Origin: Glossina fuscipes
Lineage: Eukaryota > Arthropoda > Insecta > Diptera > Glossinidae
Direction: 5' to 3'
NCBI RefSeq assembly: GCF_014805625.2
Contig: NW_023998415.1
Coordinates: forward strand, 18,587,135-18,651,134
Length of the DNA stretch: 64,000 nucleotides
Below, one piece after another: positions 1 through 11,943 of this stretch. The stretch's first letter is position 1. Every line of letters begins with the position of its first letter. A program made the position numbers and the translations under genes. The notes below the pieces were generated by a model. That model saw only the letters and a program-made list of their open reading frames with translations, was not told the DNA's origin and did no database searches.

Positions 1-95
1 ACTTTTACACCATTGAAACCAAAACCGCCAATTGGGATATGATGGAGCAGCATCGCAATAGCGTTCTAAAAGTCCTTGACGCGGTTCGGCAATAG
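1..95 (+). CDS. Possible 3' end of a host gene (partial coding exon)
   Basis: An open frame enters from the left edge (codons in phase with position 3) and runs 30 codons to a TAG at 93-95. The encoded tail is hydrophilic and balanced in composition, ending with ...MEQHRNSVLKVLDAVRQ, which suggests an amphipathic C-terminal helix. This differs from the lysine/phenylalanine/isoleucine-rich translations of the surrounding AT-rich DNA. An AATAAA at 122-127 fits a nearby cleavage and polyadenylation site. I do not recognise the protein family. Because the upstream part lies outside the window, neither a splice acceptor nor the gene's identity can be judged. A chance open frame of 30 codons is possible, so this is a candidate terminal exon only. 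Confidence 0.4.
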   Translation, partial: FYTIETKTANWDMMEQHRNSVLKVLDAVRQ

Positions 96-121
96 ATTTC
101 TTCAAATCAAACAACAAAACT

Positions 122-127
122 AATAAA
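122..127 (+). promoter_or_regulatory. Candidate polyadenylation signal
   Basis: A canonical AATAAA lies 27 bases after the TAG that ends the left-edge open frame. The hexamer is frequent by chance in DNA this AT-rich, so its value comes only from its position. Further AATAAA-like hexamers before 1.3 kb could serve a longer 3' UTR. Confidence 0.3.
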
Positions 128-975
128 TTTCGGAAATGCAATCGGGATCGTTCCGTGATTAGCGCGTGTGTATACACTAAATAGCTCAACAGCACCAAAT
201 GGAAAACTCTTTATTTATGTTGTAGAGAAAGGACAAAGTCATCGAACATAATCGTTATATACATTGATACTTCCCATTAGTTTATCATTTTTCGTCAATA
301 GATGTCGCTGATCAAAATACATGCAAGCGCTTATTATTATTGCCTCTGCTTTCAATTATCTTCTTCGCGTATCAAACGAGAAAAATGCGTGTACTGCCAT
401 TTCGTTTATCTTAAATACCTGATTAGGTAGATTCCTCCGTTCATTTCAACTGTGGACTGTTGGAGCTTTCAGTTTTTCTCAAAAATTGCAAAAAAGTATT
501 TTTTAATTTATGTCTGCACATTCAATTTACGCGCGGAATTGACTTGATAGAATTATAACTAATAAGTAACTAAAAATGAGATCTTGAGAAAATAAAAATT
601 TCAAGCTTTTGCTGCCAATAATAGACTAAGATTTGAAATTCGATTCAAATTTTTGGCATAATGAACAAATCATTTCGCGTTTGCTATTCTATTAATTCGA
701 TTGGCGAATAATCAAAGTTACTTAGTTAAATGTTAATATATATCCGCGCATTCCCAAAAAAATATATGAACAGACTTTTCTTGCGTTTAGAGTAAGACTA
801 TTTAAGAATGTAAAACATATTTTGGCTCTAATTATGTCGATCGGTTTACCATTGTCGTCTCAAACTTTTAAGCTGACCAAGCCCATATCTGCCTTAACTT
901 TTTTACTATCTCTGTTTCGTGCTTAACTACTACTCTCGGAGTTAATAACTCCTTAAATTTCTCTTGTTGTTACAG
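128..975. other. AT-rich non-coding stretch
   Basis: No open frame with protein-like composition and no recognisable repeat was seen. It may be 3' UTR and downstream flank of the left-edge gene if that gene is real. Confidence 0.4.
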
Positions 976-1018
976 ATAACAACAACAACAACAACAACAA
1001 TAATAATAATAATAATAA
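976..1018. repeat. (AAC)n / (AAT)n microsatellite
   Basis: A run of AAC triplets passes directly into AAT triplets. Open frames across it on the minus strand are artefacts of the repeat, giving poly-V and poly-I translations. Confidence 0.95.
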
Positions 1019-1459
1019 CGGCAACAATAACAATAAAAACAAAGATTGTTAGCATACCGAGAAAGACGAAATTGTAACAGCAGACGGTGAAAAGCGAAAA
1101 GAATAGAACAAGAAAGATACTTGCCAAAGACGCGATAGATGCAAAAATATTGAAAGGAAATACTTAAAGTGCGTGGTGCCTTCACATTTACTCGAAAGAA
1201 TAACATGATCCACGAAGCAGAAAACGAATAACATACAGACGCACCGATAGACAGAAAAATAAACAGAAATAAAAAAAAAAAAACACGTAGTTATATATTC
1301 CTATACATATGAGAATACACATGCACATTAATACAAACATGAACACGAAGAAGCGCGTTTATACACATATATCTTTTCAATTTAATTTAACAGCAACACA
1401 CCCTCATACACACTAAATGCTAAGAAAAGTTTTTTAAATGCAATTGCAATGAATGTAAA

Positions 1460-1460
<1 letters not shown>

Positions 1461-1507
<47 letters not shown>
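1461..1507. repeat. A47 homopolymer
   Basis: This is an uninterrupted run of 47 A residues, the longest homopolymer in the window. It could be the tail of an old retroposed sequence on the + strand, but nothing recognisable lies to its left. Confidence 0.95.
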
Positions 1508-1508
<1 letters not shown>

Positions 1509-1710
1509 GAGAAGACGATGAAGATGAGGAAGAGCGAAAGGATCTGGAATGCATACACAACCAATACATGCTTGAAAGCAAGTACAACGTTTATCTCTCC
1601 ATTACATACTGTGTCAGTGACGTTGTTATTGCTAGTAATGTTAATATTCTGTCACTGAGTCTACGTGTGTGTTGCGTATACAAATAACTGCTTTTATATC
1701 TTTTACAACG

Positions 1711-1953
1711 TATATATATATATATATATATAGGCATGTGTGAGTGCATTTAAATGTGTACGTAAACATTTTTTGTTTTTTTTTTTTTTTTTTTTTTTTC
1801 TTAAACAGCAGCGTAAAAATATGTCGTATTGTGAATAATCGCACAATCGCACAAACGCACAATACAGTGTATACTACTTCTCTCCCGCCCTCTTTCACCA
1901 CATCTTCAGCATTCTCATCCTTTCTCTCTCTCTCTCTCTCTCTCTTGTTCTCT
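1711..1953. repeat. Cluster of simple repeats: (TA)n, T24, (CT)n
   Basis: A TA run at about 1711-1731, a T homopolymer at about 1776-1799 and a CT run at about 1924-1946 follow each other within 250 bases. Open frames here are low-complexity only. Confidence 0.9.
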
Positions 1954-2722
1954 CTATAGAACTTATTTACAAGATTAAATGATATACTTTACGCTTCAAT
2001 CTCTAGCTGTTAGCAATACAATCCAATTGATATGAAACAAATAAATATTAAGAAAAAAACATAAGTACGAATGCTACGTTCACCTTAACACGAATTTTAT
2101 ATATCCTACCAACGGTTCACAGTCTTAACGGAAGTATTTTGGTTCTTTTTTACTTTTTTAATATTGTATATAAATTCGATCCAGATATCGATGGGTGTTA
2201 AGTGAATGGGCCGGTCGATGGATTGTAAACTATTTCAAAGGACATATGTAGTAAGAAATTATATATCCATGTTTAATTTTCCGTATCTGAAGAAATGAAA
2301 TAAAAAAGTTAATTAATTCAAAAATTTTTATATTACCTAAGAAGGACTTGCGTGACTATTAATGTATTTAGCTCCGATTGTTACAAACGAAGAGACGAGT
2401 CTAGTATATCATTAGTGTCTGTCAGTGGGGGTTGGAGAATAAAAAAAATAAAATAAAATACAAAATGAATCAATCAATGAAAGAAGGAATAAAGAGCAAT
2501 TTTAATTTCGAAATAATAACATGTAAATGTAAATGTCTACACATATATCTCTGTATATAACAAAATGTGCATACATCATAATACGCACATACATACATAC
2601 ATACATACAAATTAATTAAATGCACTTTTCCAAGTGTAAATACGGTAACAGGCGCTGGCATCATTCAGACAGTCAATCAAACTTGTGTGCAAATGAGTAA
2701 ATGCATGGATACGATTGTTGGC

Positions 2723-2766
<44 letters not shown>

Positions 2767-3540
2767 GAAAGCTGCTTCAGTGACTCCATATTAATCTCTT
2801 AAAAACCGGGCCTATTAGAAAAGCGATTCTGCAACTACTTAATAACAAAAAAAAAAAAAAAAAAAAACACATTTTTGACAATTTTTCTTGGATCGAAGGA
2901 AAGAAAATAAATTAACAATTTTCAAAGGAACTATTAAATATATTTATTAAAAAAATAAAACCTTATTTAAAAATGGCAAATGGAAAAACCGAACTCTTAA
3001 AAAAAGGAAAAATATTTAAATAAGACATTCGCGGTTTGCGAAAAGCGCAGAGGGTTTATAAAAATTCGAGTTCTTATGTAATTGACGAGCATTGAAGCGA
3101 AAAAACTCAATTTTCAATCTTTTGTTGTTTGAATTAACTTTTTGAAAATCTCCCACGTACTGCTTCCCAGAACTTTATTTAAAAAATATGATTGAAAATT
3201 GTTGCAATAAGATTTGCTCCATTTTGAAAAATGGTTTTCGAATTTCGAAATATGTTATTACAGACATGCTTTGCTCTATTGTAATAAAAAAAAATTTGCA
3301 GACCTGTAGGTGAATATATCGAAATAGTCAGCACAACCTTCTTACCGGAAGTATTGATTTCTTTCGAATCGCTCTGAATCGCAAGTACATTCAAAGATCC
3401 TTTCAACAAAGTTACGTATAGTACTACTTCTTCTTTTTGAAATGCTTTTAAATGCACGGAAGCGTTGGTCTATTAGAAAAACTACAAGTAGAAAGTTAAC
3501 GCTTTGCGCTGCAATTTCCCAGCAAAAAGGCCGTTCGAAC
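1954..3540. other. AT-rich non-coding stretch with short simple repeats
   Basis: It contains (CATA)n near 2588-2608, (TA)n at about 2722-2757 and an A tract near 2848. The minus-strand open frame at 3179-3457 has no recognisable motif. No gene is supported. Confidence 0.5.
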
Positions 3541-3625
3541 GATCCGCATGACTCAGTAAGTGTGAGAAGTCAGTGTTCGCGGCTTCAAGCCTTAAGTGCG
3601 GTAAGGTTTTTTTTTATGGTTGTTG
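3541..3625 (+). repeat. Decayed tRNA-derived SINE-like copy (copy S0)
   Basis: Positions 3570-3610 align with the T-arm and 3' end of the better copy at 9.35 kb: a GTCA start, a box-B-like GGCTTCAAGCC core, then AAGTGCGGTAAGG and a T run. The similarity covers about 43 bases with roughly ten differences by eye. The A-box half is not clear. Downstream, a short block ending in TGCGGCCGCT (about 3690) recurs at 9.9 kb, also 3' of a SINE copy. Orientation is +. Confidence 0.5.
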
Positions 3626-6600
3626 CTATAGCGATGGGTCAATCGGTAAAGGCATAACACTTATCAATTTGGCGCACACCCATTAGTCTGCGGCCGCTCC
3701 CACCTCCCTGTTTTCTTCTCTTCTTTCGGACCGTCATCGTATTATTCTCTGATTTGTTGATCATAGTGTGAAAAAAAAAAAAAATTCACAAGGGCTTTTT
3801 TCCCAGTTTGGTCAGTCGTTGCTAATGACGATCGACTCAAAACTTGAAACGACACCTAGCTGGGGGCGTACGATGGTCTCCAAAGAATTAAGCAACGAAG
3901 GAAAAACTTAGGGATTTGTTTTCTGAAATCATTCCCGATCAGTTGAGGCTTGGAAGGCGTCTTTCTGTGCTCTTTGATAGTGTGGATGAACTAAACACGT
4001 CCGCTTGCAGTATACACACGTTTATGTACGGCTGATCAGTCACTCGAAGGATGTCTATTATAAACATATATGTGCACGATGGTCGATAGTAGTGTTTTGT
4101 GTACATTCGATATGAAAGTGAAGGGCGGCAAAGACCGTTGCAAGTAGATTGCTTCAAAGTTGGCCAGTTCGAAGACATGGAACAACGAGTGGCGGTAGAG
4201 GAGTAAAATTGTTACTTGACTTGGTGGTCGCTCTTCTCTATCAGCATTTTGTTAAATTATCAATGAGTAAAGGAGGTGAGGTAGTAAATGAATATTGCAT
4301 ATATATATATCATCCGAATCCGTCAACACGCAACCATAATAAGCAAACAACCGTAACTTTTAATCAGATATTAATCTACTTACCCAATTCGAAGTACTCG
4401 AATCTGTATACAATTGTCAGGACTATTTAAAAAACACCAATGCCAGATTGGATGTGAATCGCCCATAAGCACGCTCTCAAAGTGACCCTAAAAGAGCCTG
4501 TTTCAATTTCTCTTAAAGAGATTATAGCCAATGCTATGATGCGCAACACGCATCAAGTCAAACACAACTCTAGTTATAATTCCCATGGCAACACCAGCAA
4601 GACTACTCGTTTGTAAGGATTGTGTCAAAGGTGTGATCAAGCCAAGTATAACATAAAAGAGGAAAAACTCTTTGGAAAAATGATTTTATATACTGCTCTT
4701 GCACGAACAAATTTTGTAAAACACAAAAATCCTATATGTAGCTTTTAAAAAAAAAAAAACTTTAAAATAACAACAAACACGTTAAGTACAAATGGAGTCG
4801 GGAACGTAAAAAGACAATCTTGCGAATGTAAAGATATTGTTTTAAGGCTTGTGTATAATTTTCCCATTTTCATTGAGTAAGAGTTGAATTTGGCTTCTGT
4901 GAAAAAATGATAAAAAAAACTCTTTCTACTTTTTCACAGAAATGTTATTTCTAGCTATGCTTTTGTATTAAATATATAGGAATATATGAAGAGATCTTTT
5001 TTAAAAACACATATAATATATAAAAAAAGGTGGATTTGAAAAATGAAAATAAAATACAACGCCACTGTAACCTGACGAAAAGAAACTGGAAAGAGTGCAA
5101 GTACGAACAAAAAGGCGAATACAAAAGCAAAAACACAAAATAAATAAAAAACGCTGAAGTGTACTGACTTGCGGAACTCAATAGGAAAACGTGACTGCGA
5201 AAATAACGAGTGAGGCGAAAACAGCAGAGAACAAACAAATGTAATAAAAATGAAGCGAAAGAAGACGCAATAGCAAAATAAATACAATGCAGGAAAATCA
5301 ATTTAATCGCAAGCCCCTCCAGACACTCCACTTCAGTCAATTATTATTATAACACAATAAACTAACCGAAATTATGCACATGTACACAAAACTATTGTAA
5401 GACGCTGCGTTAAGAAACTACACACAATGCACAATAAATCACGATAAAACATGCAATTTGCCGGTTTCTTTTTCCAAATTACGAAATACGCAAAAAAAAA
5501 AAAAATATATATATATATAAAAAGAATGAATAAAAATAAGAAAATCAATGTTCTACTATTCCTCGTTAGCAAATTATTGCCATTTTTCCTTTCGTTTTTA
5601 ACACGCGCTTTTTACTAAAATTTATTAGTTAACTCAATGATACATAAAAACGCAAGAAAAAAATAATTGGAAAACAGAAACAAAATTACCTTTTTCTTCT
5701 TTTTGTATTGCAGTTGATATAATGCTCGGAAACGCGAAAACGTTGGTTGAGGGGCGTCGCAATAAAAAAAAAGAAAAACAGAAGCACTTCTTTTAATTTC
5801 GCCTTTTCAACTTCGATTCTGTTTCCTCAACTCTTGTTGGTCTCACGTAATTTTTTTAAACACTTGAACACTGGGAATTTTTAACAAAAAATTTTCTTCT
5901 TTTCCATTAGAATTTAAAGAATTTTTTTTCAACGTTTAATCCAAAAATGAAACATTTGTTTCATTTAATTCGAAGCCGCCGTCTGTCTGTGTTATTATGT
6001 ACACACGCACACAACAAATGCACTTTGATTTTTATGGGCAAATCAAAATAAATGAAGAAAAAAATTTAAATTCTCATAAAATTTAATTGAATTGCATATA
6101 CAAAAAAAAAAAAAAAAAAGGTTTCCTTGTTCTCTGCTGCTGCCTTAATTTACGGACAATTATTTGTATGTATTTTCTCCTGTAAGTTTGTGTGTGCTAC
6201 GTTATTATTTTGACAACTTTGAAACGAAAAAATGAAACAAATTTGTGTAGATTGGTACTTTTCTTCCAATTTGATGTAAATCTTCATAAATAAATGATTA
6301 ACTTTTGATGTAAAATATTTATGAAACTTTTTTTATAAATTTTTCTTGCGCTACGCGTTTTTTGAATGAACTTTCGATTCAGAGTGAAATTTGCTTTGCT
6401 GTGTATTCTTATGAAAGGTGTTTTTGGCTTTTCTGAGAGTAAAATCTACTTTTCTTGAGTGAATTTATGATGCTCTTGTCGGTCGATTTTTGCCCTCATG
6501 TTTTTTTGTGCAACAAAAATAAATCACCTCTGTACAATTTGCAACAAACTATAGTGCTCTCTTTTCGACCAATAGTTGATTATACGAAAGAGAATTTATA

Positions 6601-9350
6601 AAATTCGCGTTTCAAATAAACCTAGGAGAATAAGAGCATGCTCGTTCTCATTTCCTTTACCGAAACATTTCTTTTCCAAGCTACAATGAGTGAAAACTAC
6701 TCACTCATTTTAAAGCAGTGCTGCCAACGGCAAATAATAAAATAATTATAAAAATGTTGTCCCACAGAAGCATAGCAAAATCTCCTTGAATCTTCATAAA
6801 GGGTGAAAAAACAATTATTACCGGTTAATGAAAAAGTGACACGATCTTTATTAAAAAAAAAATAAATAAATAAACGTTATATTAATTGTTTATATATAAT
6901 TGATTTTAAACAGAGACGGATCGCCTCTAAAATTTGTATCGGCAATCTCAGGGCTGTAAATTTTCTTCACTAAATGTATTTTCTCCTTGCAGAATATTAT
7001 GTCATTCTTATTTGAAAAAGTAATAAACAAAACGGAAACCTTCGGTACGTGATAATAAATCATATATTATATGTACATTGCACCGATTAACTTGCGTTGA
7101 TGTATAAATCAGTAAATCAGTAATGTGCGCCGCCTTTTCGCCTCTCCGATATCAAAACATGCGAAATTAAACTTTTTTCCGTCACTGCCCAATAATAAAT
7201 GTGACTAATTTTCGTATATACCATGGACTTCGAATGTCAATAAAAAATTTGTACTTGGGATTTTCGGAAAATCGTATATATGAGAGTTGTGAGTTATCGG
7301 TATACGAAACAGAAAGTATTGTTTTCACAATGGAGGCTAACATAATGAACCGTTATTCTTATTTTCGGTTTGGGACTTCAACTTCGCCGACTTTTTACAA
7401 AACTTTATGGGAATTGATAAATAATACAGAAACAACAAAAAAAGAGAAAAAGTACAAAACAAAATGGTGATTATTTCTTTTAAATCTTAAGATTATTTAC
7501 TTCTATTGGCTTAGTCCATCTCTGTTCAACATACCAAAAAAAAAAAAGATTATTTATTTAATTTGTTTACCTCACGCTAACGAAAACTTTTTTTTTACAT
7601 TACGTGATTTGCAATTTGGGTTTATACTATTTATTATGCAAAAAGTGAAAAACAAGCAAAAGCAATCATTTACATTGTGATTGAAATTTTCTTATCGCAC
7701 TAGTTTATTAGAGAGTGATATGTGACAGTTTCCAAATTATGGATTCATCAATATACAAATATTTATCTCACATATATACTATTCTACATATATCTAATCT
7801 ATCCTTTTCACCTCTAATAATTGATCCAACTTGTTTACTTTTACACTAACTTACTTATCGCTATTTTTTACATTTTTTTGTTTACGTTTACGTTGATTTC
7901 TTTATTTTTGGTTCAAAAACCATATGATTTTGTTTACATTTGTCTGTAAAACAATATGGTAGCGTGGATGCCCATTCTGCCATTGTGCTACCACTTGGAA
8001 GTTTTTAACACGAAAACGAAATTGGCGCTGCATTGTGTTCGTCCTCTTAGAATGCTTATTACATACACTTCTCCAAGTACAAATATATCCACGTCTATCC
8101 TTACACTAGTGTGTTCTTCAGCGTAACCAACAGAAGTTAAGAGTGGATCATCCAAGCAAACCAAATATATTTATCACTCGTACGCATTCGTTTGTTCTCG
8201 TCGCAATACGAAAATTTAGAGTGAATCAACATTATATAGTTTTAAAAATTTGTGCATTTTTTAACGGCGTCGGTTTTGATATTTCCGTTATATATATATT
8301 TGTATACATACATATTTAAAACATTTGTTCATTTCAGTAATCATGTTATTAAAGGGATTAATAAAAATTAATAAGTTGCATATAAAATGAGAAATGTAGC
8401 AGGCTATTCTTTCTTTCTATATATATTTATTTTATTAGACATCCTCGGCTTTGGTAAATTCTTAAGCATAGAAGACGAAAAGCCTAAATATATTACAAAA
8501 GGCATTAAATCATCCATTTTCAGTCTATCTATTGAATCGCAATCTGGTTTTTCAAAAAAATTTTCACATATGCCTTTCAAATGACGGTATAGAGGCATCG
8601 TACTGCACTATGTCATGCATTGTCATTGTTAGATAACAAACAAACAATTTCTTTTCTAAAGGAGACATGAGGAAATGTGAAAAGTACGTAAAGATATTAA
8701 TATTAATTTTAAAATCATCATTTTGGTCAATTCTTCTTCAATAAGTTCAATATTCTTTAATGTTTTCTGTATTTTGAAAGAATTACGTAAACTGTTGTTA
8801 ATTTAAAATTTATTGCATATATCGTAAACTATTCGCAGATACGGATTCCTGTTAATGCGTATTGTAGAATGTGTGTTATAGCGATTTTACGGGATTTTAT
8901 GCGACATGCTAATACTGATATGCTCTTCTGCTTTTTCAGGGGTTTTAGCAACAAAATTTCATAGTTTTGCTTAGCAGCACTGAAATGCATTTGCACTAAT
9001 AATGCATGCATTCAATTGTACTTTGTCTTAATCACGATCGTACGCTCTTCTTAAAACATTTCGTAATATACTTCTGCCTTATTATCGTGACCTGATCGTA
9101 AACTTATAAGTTAACGAATTGTAAATCATTTTGAAGTGTAAGGGTAAGAAAAGTGTTGCATCAAGTCTTTGCTTTAAGCCTGGCATATAAACAGTTAAAA
9201 TAAAATTGAATTTGTGTACGTAAGTGTGGATGTGAAATGTTGCACTTTATTAATTTTGAACTCGCACATTGACATTTATATGAACAAACTCTAACCGTAC
9301 GGTTTTCGTTCAGCAACACACGCTACAAGTTAGTGTTAAAAGAATAAGAA
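3626..9350. other. 5.7 kb of AT-rich non-coding DNA
   Basis: Open frames here (for example 4149-4430, 4951-5340 minus, 7201-7470) are low complexity or show no motif. Small features are A and T tracts, a TA run near 5507-5520, and an inverted repeat at 6685-6709 listed separately. I see no gene, transposase or RT fragment. Confidence 0.5.
6685..6709. promoter_or_regulatory. Short inverted repeat in a promoter-like context
   Basis: AATGAGTG and CACTCATT are separated by 9 bases. A TATAAA-like stretch lies upstream near 6597-6603. This could be a palindromic protein-binding site or chance; no downstream gene supports a promoter. Confidence 0.2.
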
Positions 9351-9503
9351 TCCGCCTGAGTAGCCGAAGGCGAGGAATCTCGTCTAGCAAGTCAATGGTC
9401 GTGGGTTCGAATCTCAAGTGCGGTAGAGTTTTTAATAAAAGCCGATAGTCTTAGATGCTAGTGCTTTTAAGAGTTTAGTCTTAGAATTTATTTCTCTGGC
9501 GAA

Positions 9504-9540
<37 letters not shown>
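9351..9540 (+). mobile_element. tRNA-derived SINE, best copy (copy S1)
   Basis: The head is tRNA-like. A box-A-like TAGCCGAAGGCGAGG lies at 9361-9375 and a canonical box B GGTTCGAATC at 9404-9413. The T-arm stem pairs at four of five positions, and the head ends in a GTGCGGTAG segment that can pair with the GCCGTA head seen in copy S2. A non-tRNA body of about 90 bases follows, then a 3' microsatellite tail of TAA units at about 9504-9539. Internal pol III promoter boxes plus a microsatellite tail are the known hallmarks of tRNA-derived SINEs mobilised by LINEs. The same head recurs at 3.5, 11.8 and (weakly) 43.55 kb. A clear target-site duplication was not found. It is not a functional tRNA, because the acceptor and anticodon arms do not fold properly. 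Confidence 0.7.
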
Positions 9541-9541
<1 letters not shown>

Positions 9542-11800
9542 TAGAATGAGACATGCCATTATCAGGGATATGACCTACGATAAATAATCAACGAATAGAG
9601 ACTATGATTTTGTTCGCCTATTCGGAAAATGATATTAGAAAATTAGCAATTGGGTTTCGTTCGTATTGGTAAGCAGAGGATCATGAGACATTTGTCAGCT
9701 TCGGCTTAATAAGCGTCAGTATCTTCGGCAAGACTAAATTTAAGTTAATTACGCGTTAGAAGATTACGCGTCCACGAATCCCTTACAAAGCATTAGAGAT
9801 TACCATTTAAGTTTATCATTTGTTTCTAGACTTAATTCCAATGTGCCCGATGATGCACGGACCGAGAAAAAGGCACTCATGCCTATTGGTCTTGCGGCCG
9901 CTTTCAATGCATTTCTACACCGTAATTTGTCGCAATTAAAAGTACCACAAAATTCCCACTATGAAGCATTTAAATCAGATGGAAAGTGAACGATCCCACA
10001 CCGATTATGCCTTCCACTTTCAGCCCGATGGTAAGCGACAAATGAAGACGAAAGTAAGTGTTCGTCAAAGAAACGTTGCTATAAGATAGATACTGAAGAA
10101 GCAAACATGTGTAAAGAATTATGCACGGGACGCCACCTGAACATTTAAACAAATCCATGTAATAGGAAGCAAAATGTTTCTTTATTATAACACATCAATC
10201 AATAAAGTTGTCGGATGGCATATAAATCTCGCCGCTATTGACGAATGCGATTACGATTTTTAGATAGTGCCAGGCTTTCAAATTTCATGTATTCAAATTT
10301 CATGACATTGCGTTCATTAGCTTAACAGGTTATAGTTGTCTTCGAAAAGTTCAAAATTCGTTTATTGATTATACGTTTTCTTTGATCCGAACAAATACGT
10401 TCATAAGCAGCATTGATTGGCTTGGCAGATATTATGGCGGCCCCTGTCGTTCAAGAAAATAAATTTGTAGGTTATTTGTTAATTTCAAATAAAGCCGTAT
10501 TCATAGCCATCGCGCGTTCAACGTTCTGATCACCCGAGTTTGGCGGCTGTTAGCGGAACCATAAAAAAATGCACAAAATCGTTATTGAAGACCGAAAAGT
10601 GAGCAGTTGCCTGCGGTAGATGACACCTTTACGATATGTTCTGTAGAAAGCTAAGGTGTATTTATCATTTTGCACGAACATTTGTCCAAGTCCCAGTGAG
10701 TCAAGTTTTTCGATGTGACTCTCCGGTGTTTGATGAGTTTTGACTGCGTTGTTGGGCGAAAAGTAAACGAGTTTTTTTTCTTCTGTATGTGACAACGGAC
10801 GCAACATATACTCGTCACTACCTTTCAGCGTCAAATTGATAGTCAGCCAAGTGGCCACCAATCGGCTAAGACCGACTAAAGTCGTCAAAAATTAACGTCA
10901 CTAAAACAGCTGCAACTTTTAAACGAATGGGCGGAATATTGTACTTATTGAATATATTGGGAGTAATCACGGGCTGTTACCTTCTCGCTGACCAAACTTC
11001 AATAATGTCATTGTAAGACTTTTGTCATTTCTGCATAAAAACTTGTCTGAAAATTGTGACACGTGTTTTTATAGACCGTTCTTGCAACACAACTTAATAC
11101 GATCGATACGTAACGTAATGAACCATGCCAGGCCAGATTTGTTTGATCTATACGAGGAATGGGTTATAATTTGCCCACAAGTCACTCGAAAGCTTCGCCG
11201 TTTCGTTAAAAAATGTAAATGTACGCGATCTGTTGTCGTCAACGTAGCAGAAGAAAAGCAAGTGTTTATTCATTTACAAGGCAAAAAGCCAAATACTTTC
11301 TAGACTATGTATATATATGTTTGTGTGTTCCTTAATGTAAATACGTATTTAGTAATTTAAGTTGAAATATATACTTAGCATAAACCAGCCAATCTCTTTT
11401 CACCGAACGTTTGTATTCTTCAATACAGAAGATAAGTCAGTCAACTAACAATCACACAACACAGCCAAGGACATATGAATAGTAAAAATTAAAATTAAAA
11501 TTATATTCAGTGTTTTTTTAAGTAAATTAGCTCGTAATTAAGGAATTTATGTTCGGTTAAGGACTCTAGATTCTCTTTCGCGTTTCCTCCATAGAAAGTG
11601 TAGCAGGAAGCATGCAAGAATAGGGTGCACTTCATTGAAAACGATGATGGATGAATGAATTTACTTTTATTATGAGAAAAGTCAAATTAGCAATAATTCT
11701 TCTTCTTAAGCGTCGAGAATCAATGATTCGCTGCATTGTAAAAAATGAAGGAGTGATTGTGAACGCGGAGTTCTTTGTCTAGGCGAAGGCGATTAATTTT
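9541..11800. other. Unclassified stretch with two open frames of balanced composition
   Basis: A minus-strand frame at 10550-10888 (112 codons) and a plus-strand frame at 11022-11303 (93 codons) are less low-complexity than most of the window. Neither shows a motif I recognise and neither has a convincing start or splice context. A 12-base direct repeat (TTCAAATTTCAT) occurs twice near 10277-10302. They may be decayed transposon sequence or chance. Confidence 0.3.
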
Positions 11801-11943
11801 GATATATATATATATTTATTTATAAGACCAATGTCTGAAAGCAGTTGCATCTAATGCTATCGCACTTGAGATTTAAACCCACGATCATTAAGTTGTTAGT
11901 CGAGATCCTAGTCGAGATCCTACTCGGCCACTACGGCGCATTT
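11801..11943 (-). mobile_element. tRNA-derived SINE copy (copy S2)
   Basis: Read on the minus strand it starts at about 11943 with GCGCCGTAGTGGCCGAGTAGG. It has an internal 12-base duplication (GTCGAGATCCTA twice on the + strand, 11899-11922), then a degenerate box B (GGGTTTAAATC) and CTCAAGTGCGATAG. The body (TTAGATGC...GGTCTTATAAA) aligns with the body of copy S1, and the tail is an ATAA/TA microsatellite (11801-11824). Agreement in head, body and tail order with the 9.35 kb copy is the main evidence that this is a dispersed family. The 5' end is better preserved here than in S1. Confidence 0.65.

Noticed and set aside
1261..1507. A-rich runs as the poly(A) tail of a processed pseudogene
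   Set aside because: No gene-like sequence or duplication could be recognised upstream on either strand.
3840..3960. Possible Tc1-like transposase N-terminus (MVSKELSNEGKT)
   Set aside because: Only about ten residues resemble the start of such enzymes, a stop follows at once and no helix-turn-helix continues in any frame.
9351..9430. Functional tRNA gene
   Set aside because: Promoter boxes are present, but the acceptor and anticodon stems do not form and the sequence continues into a SINE body and tail.
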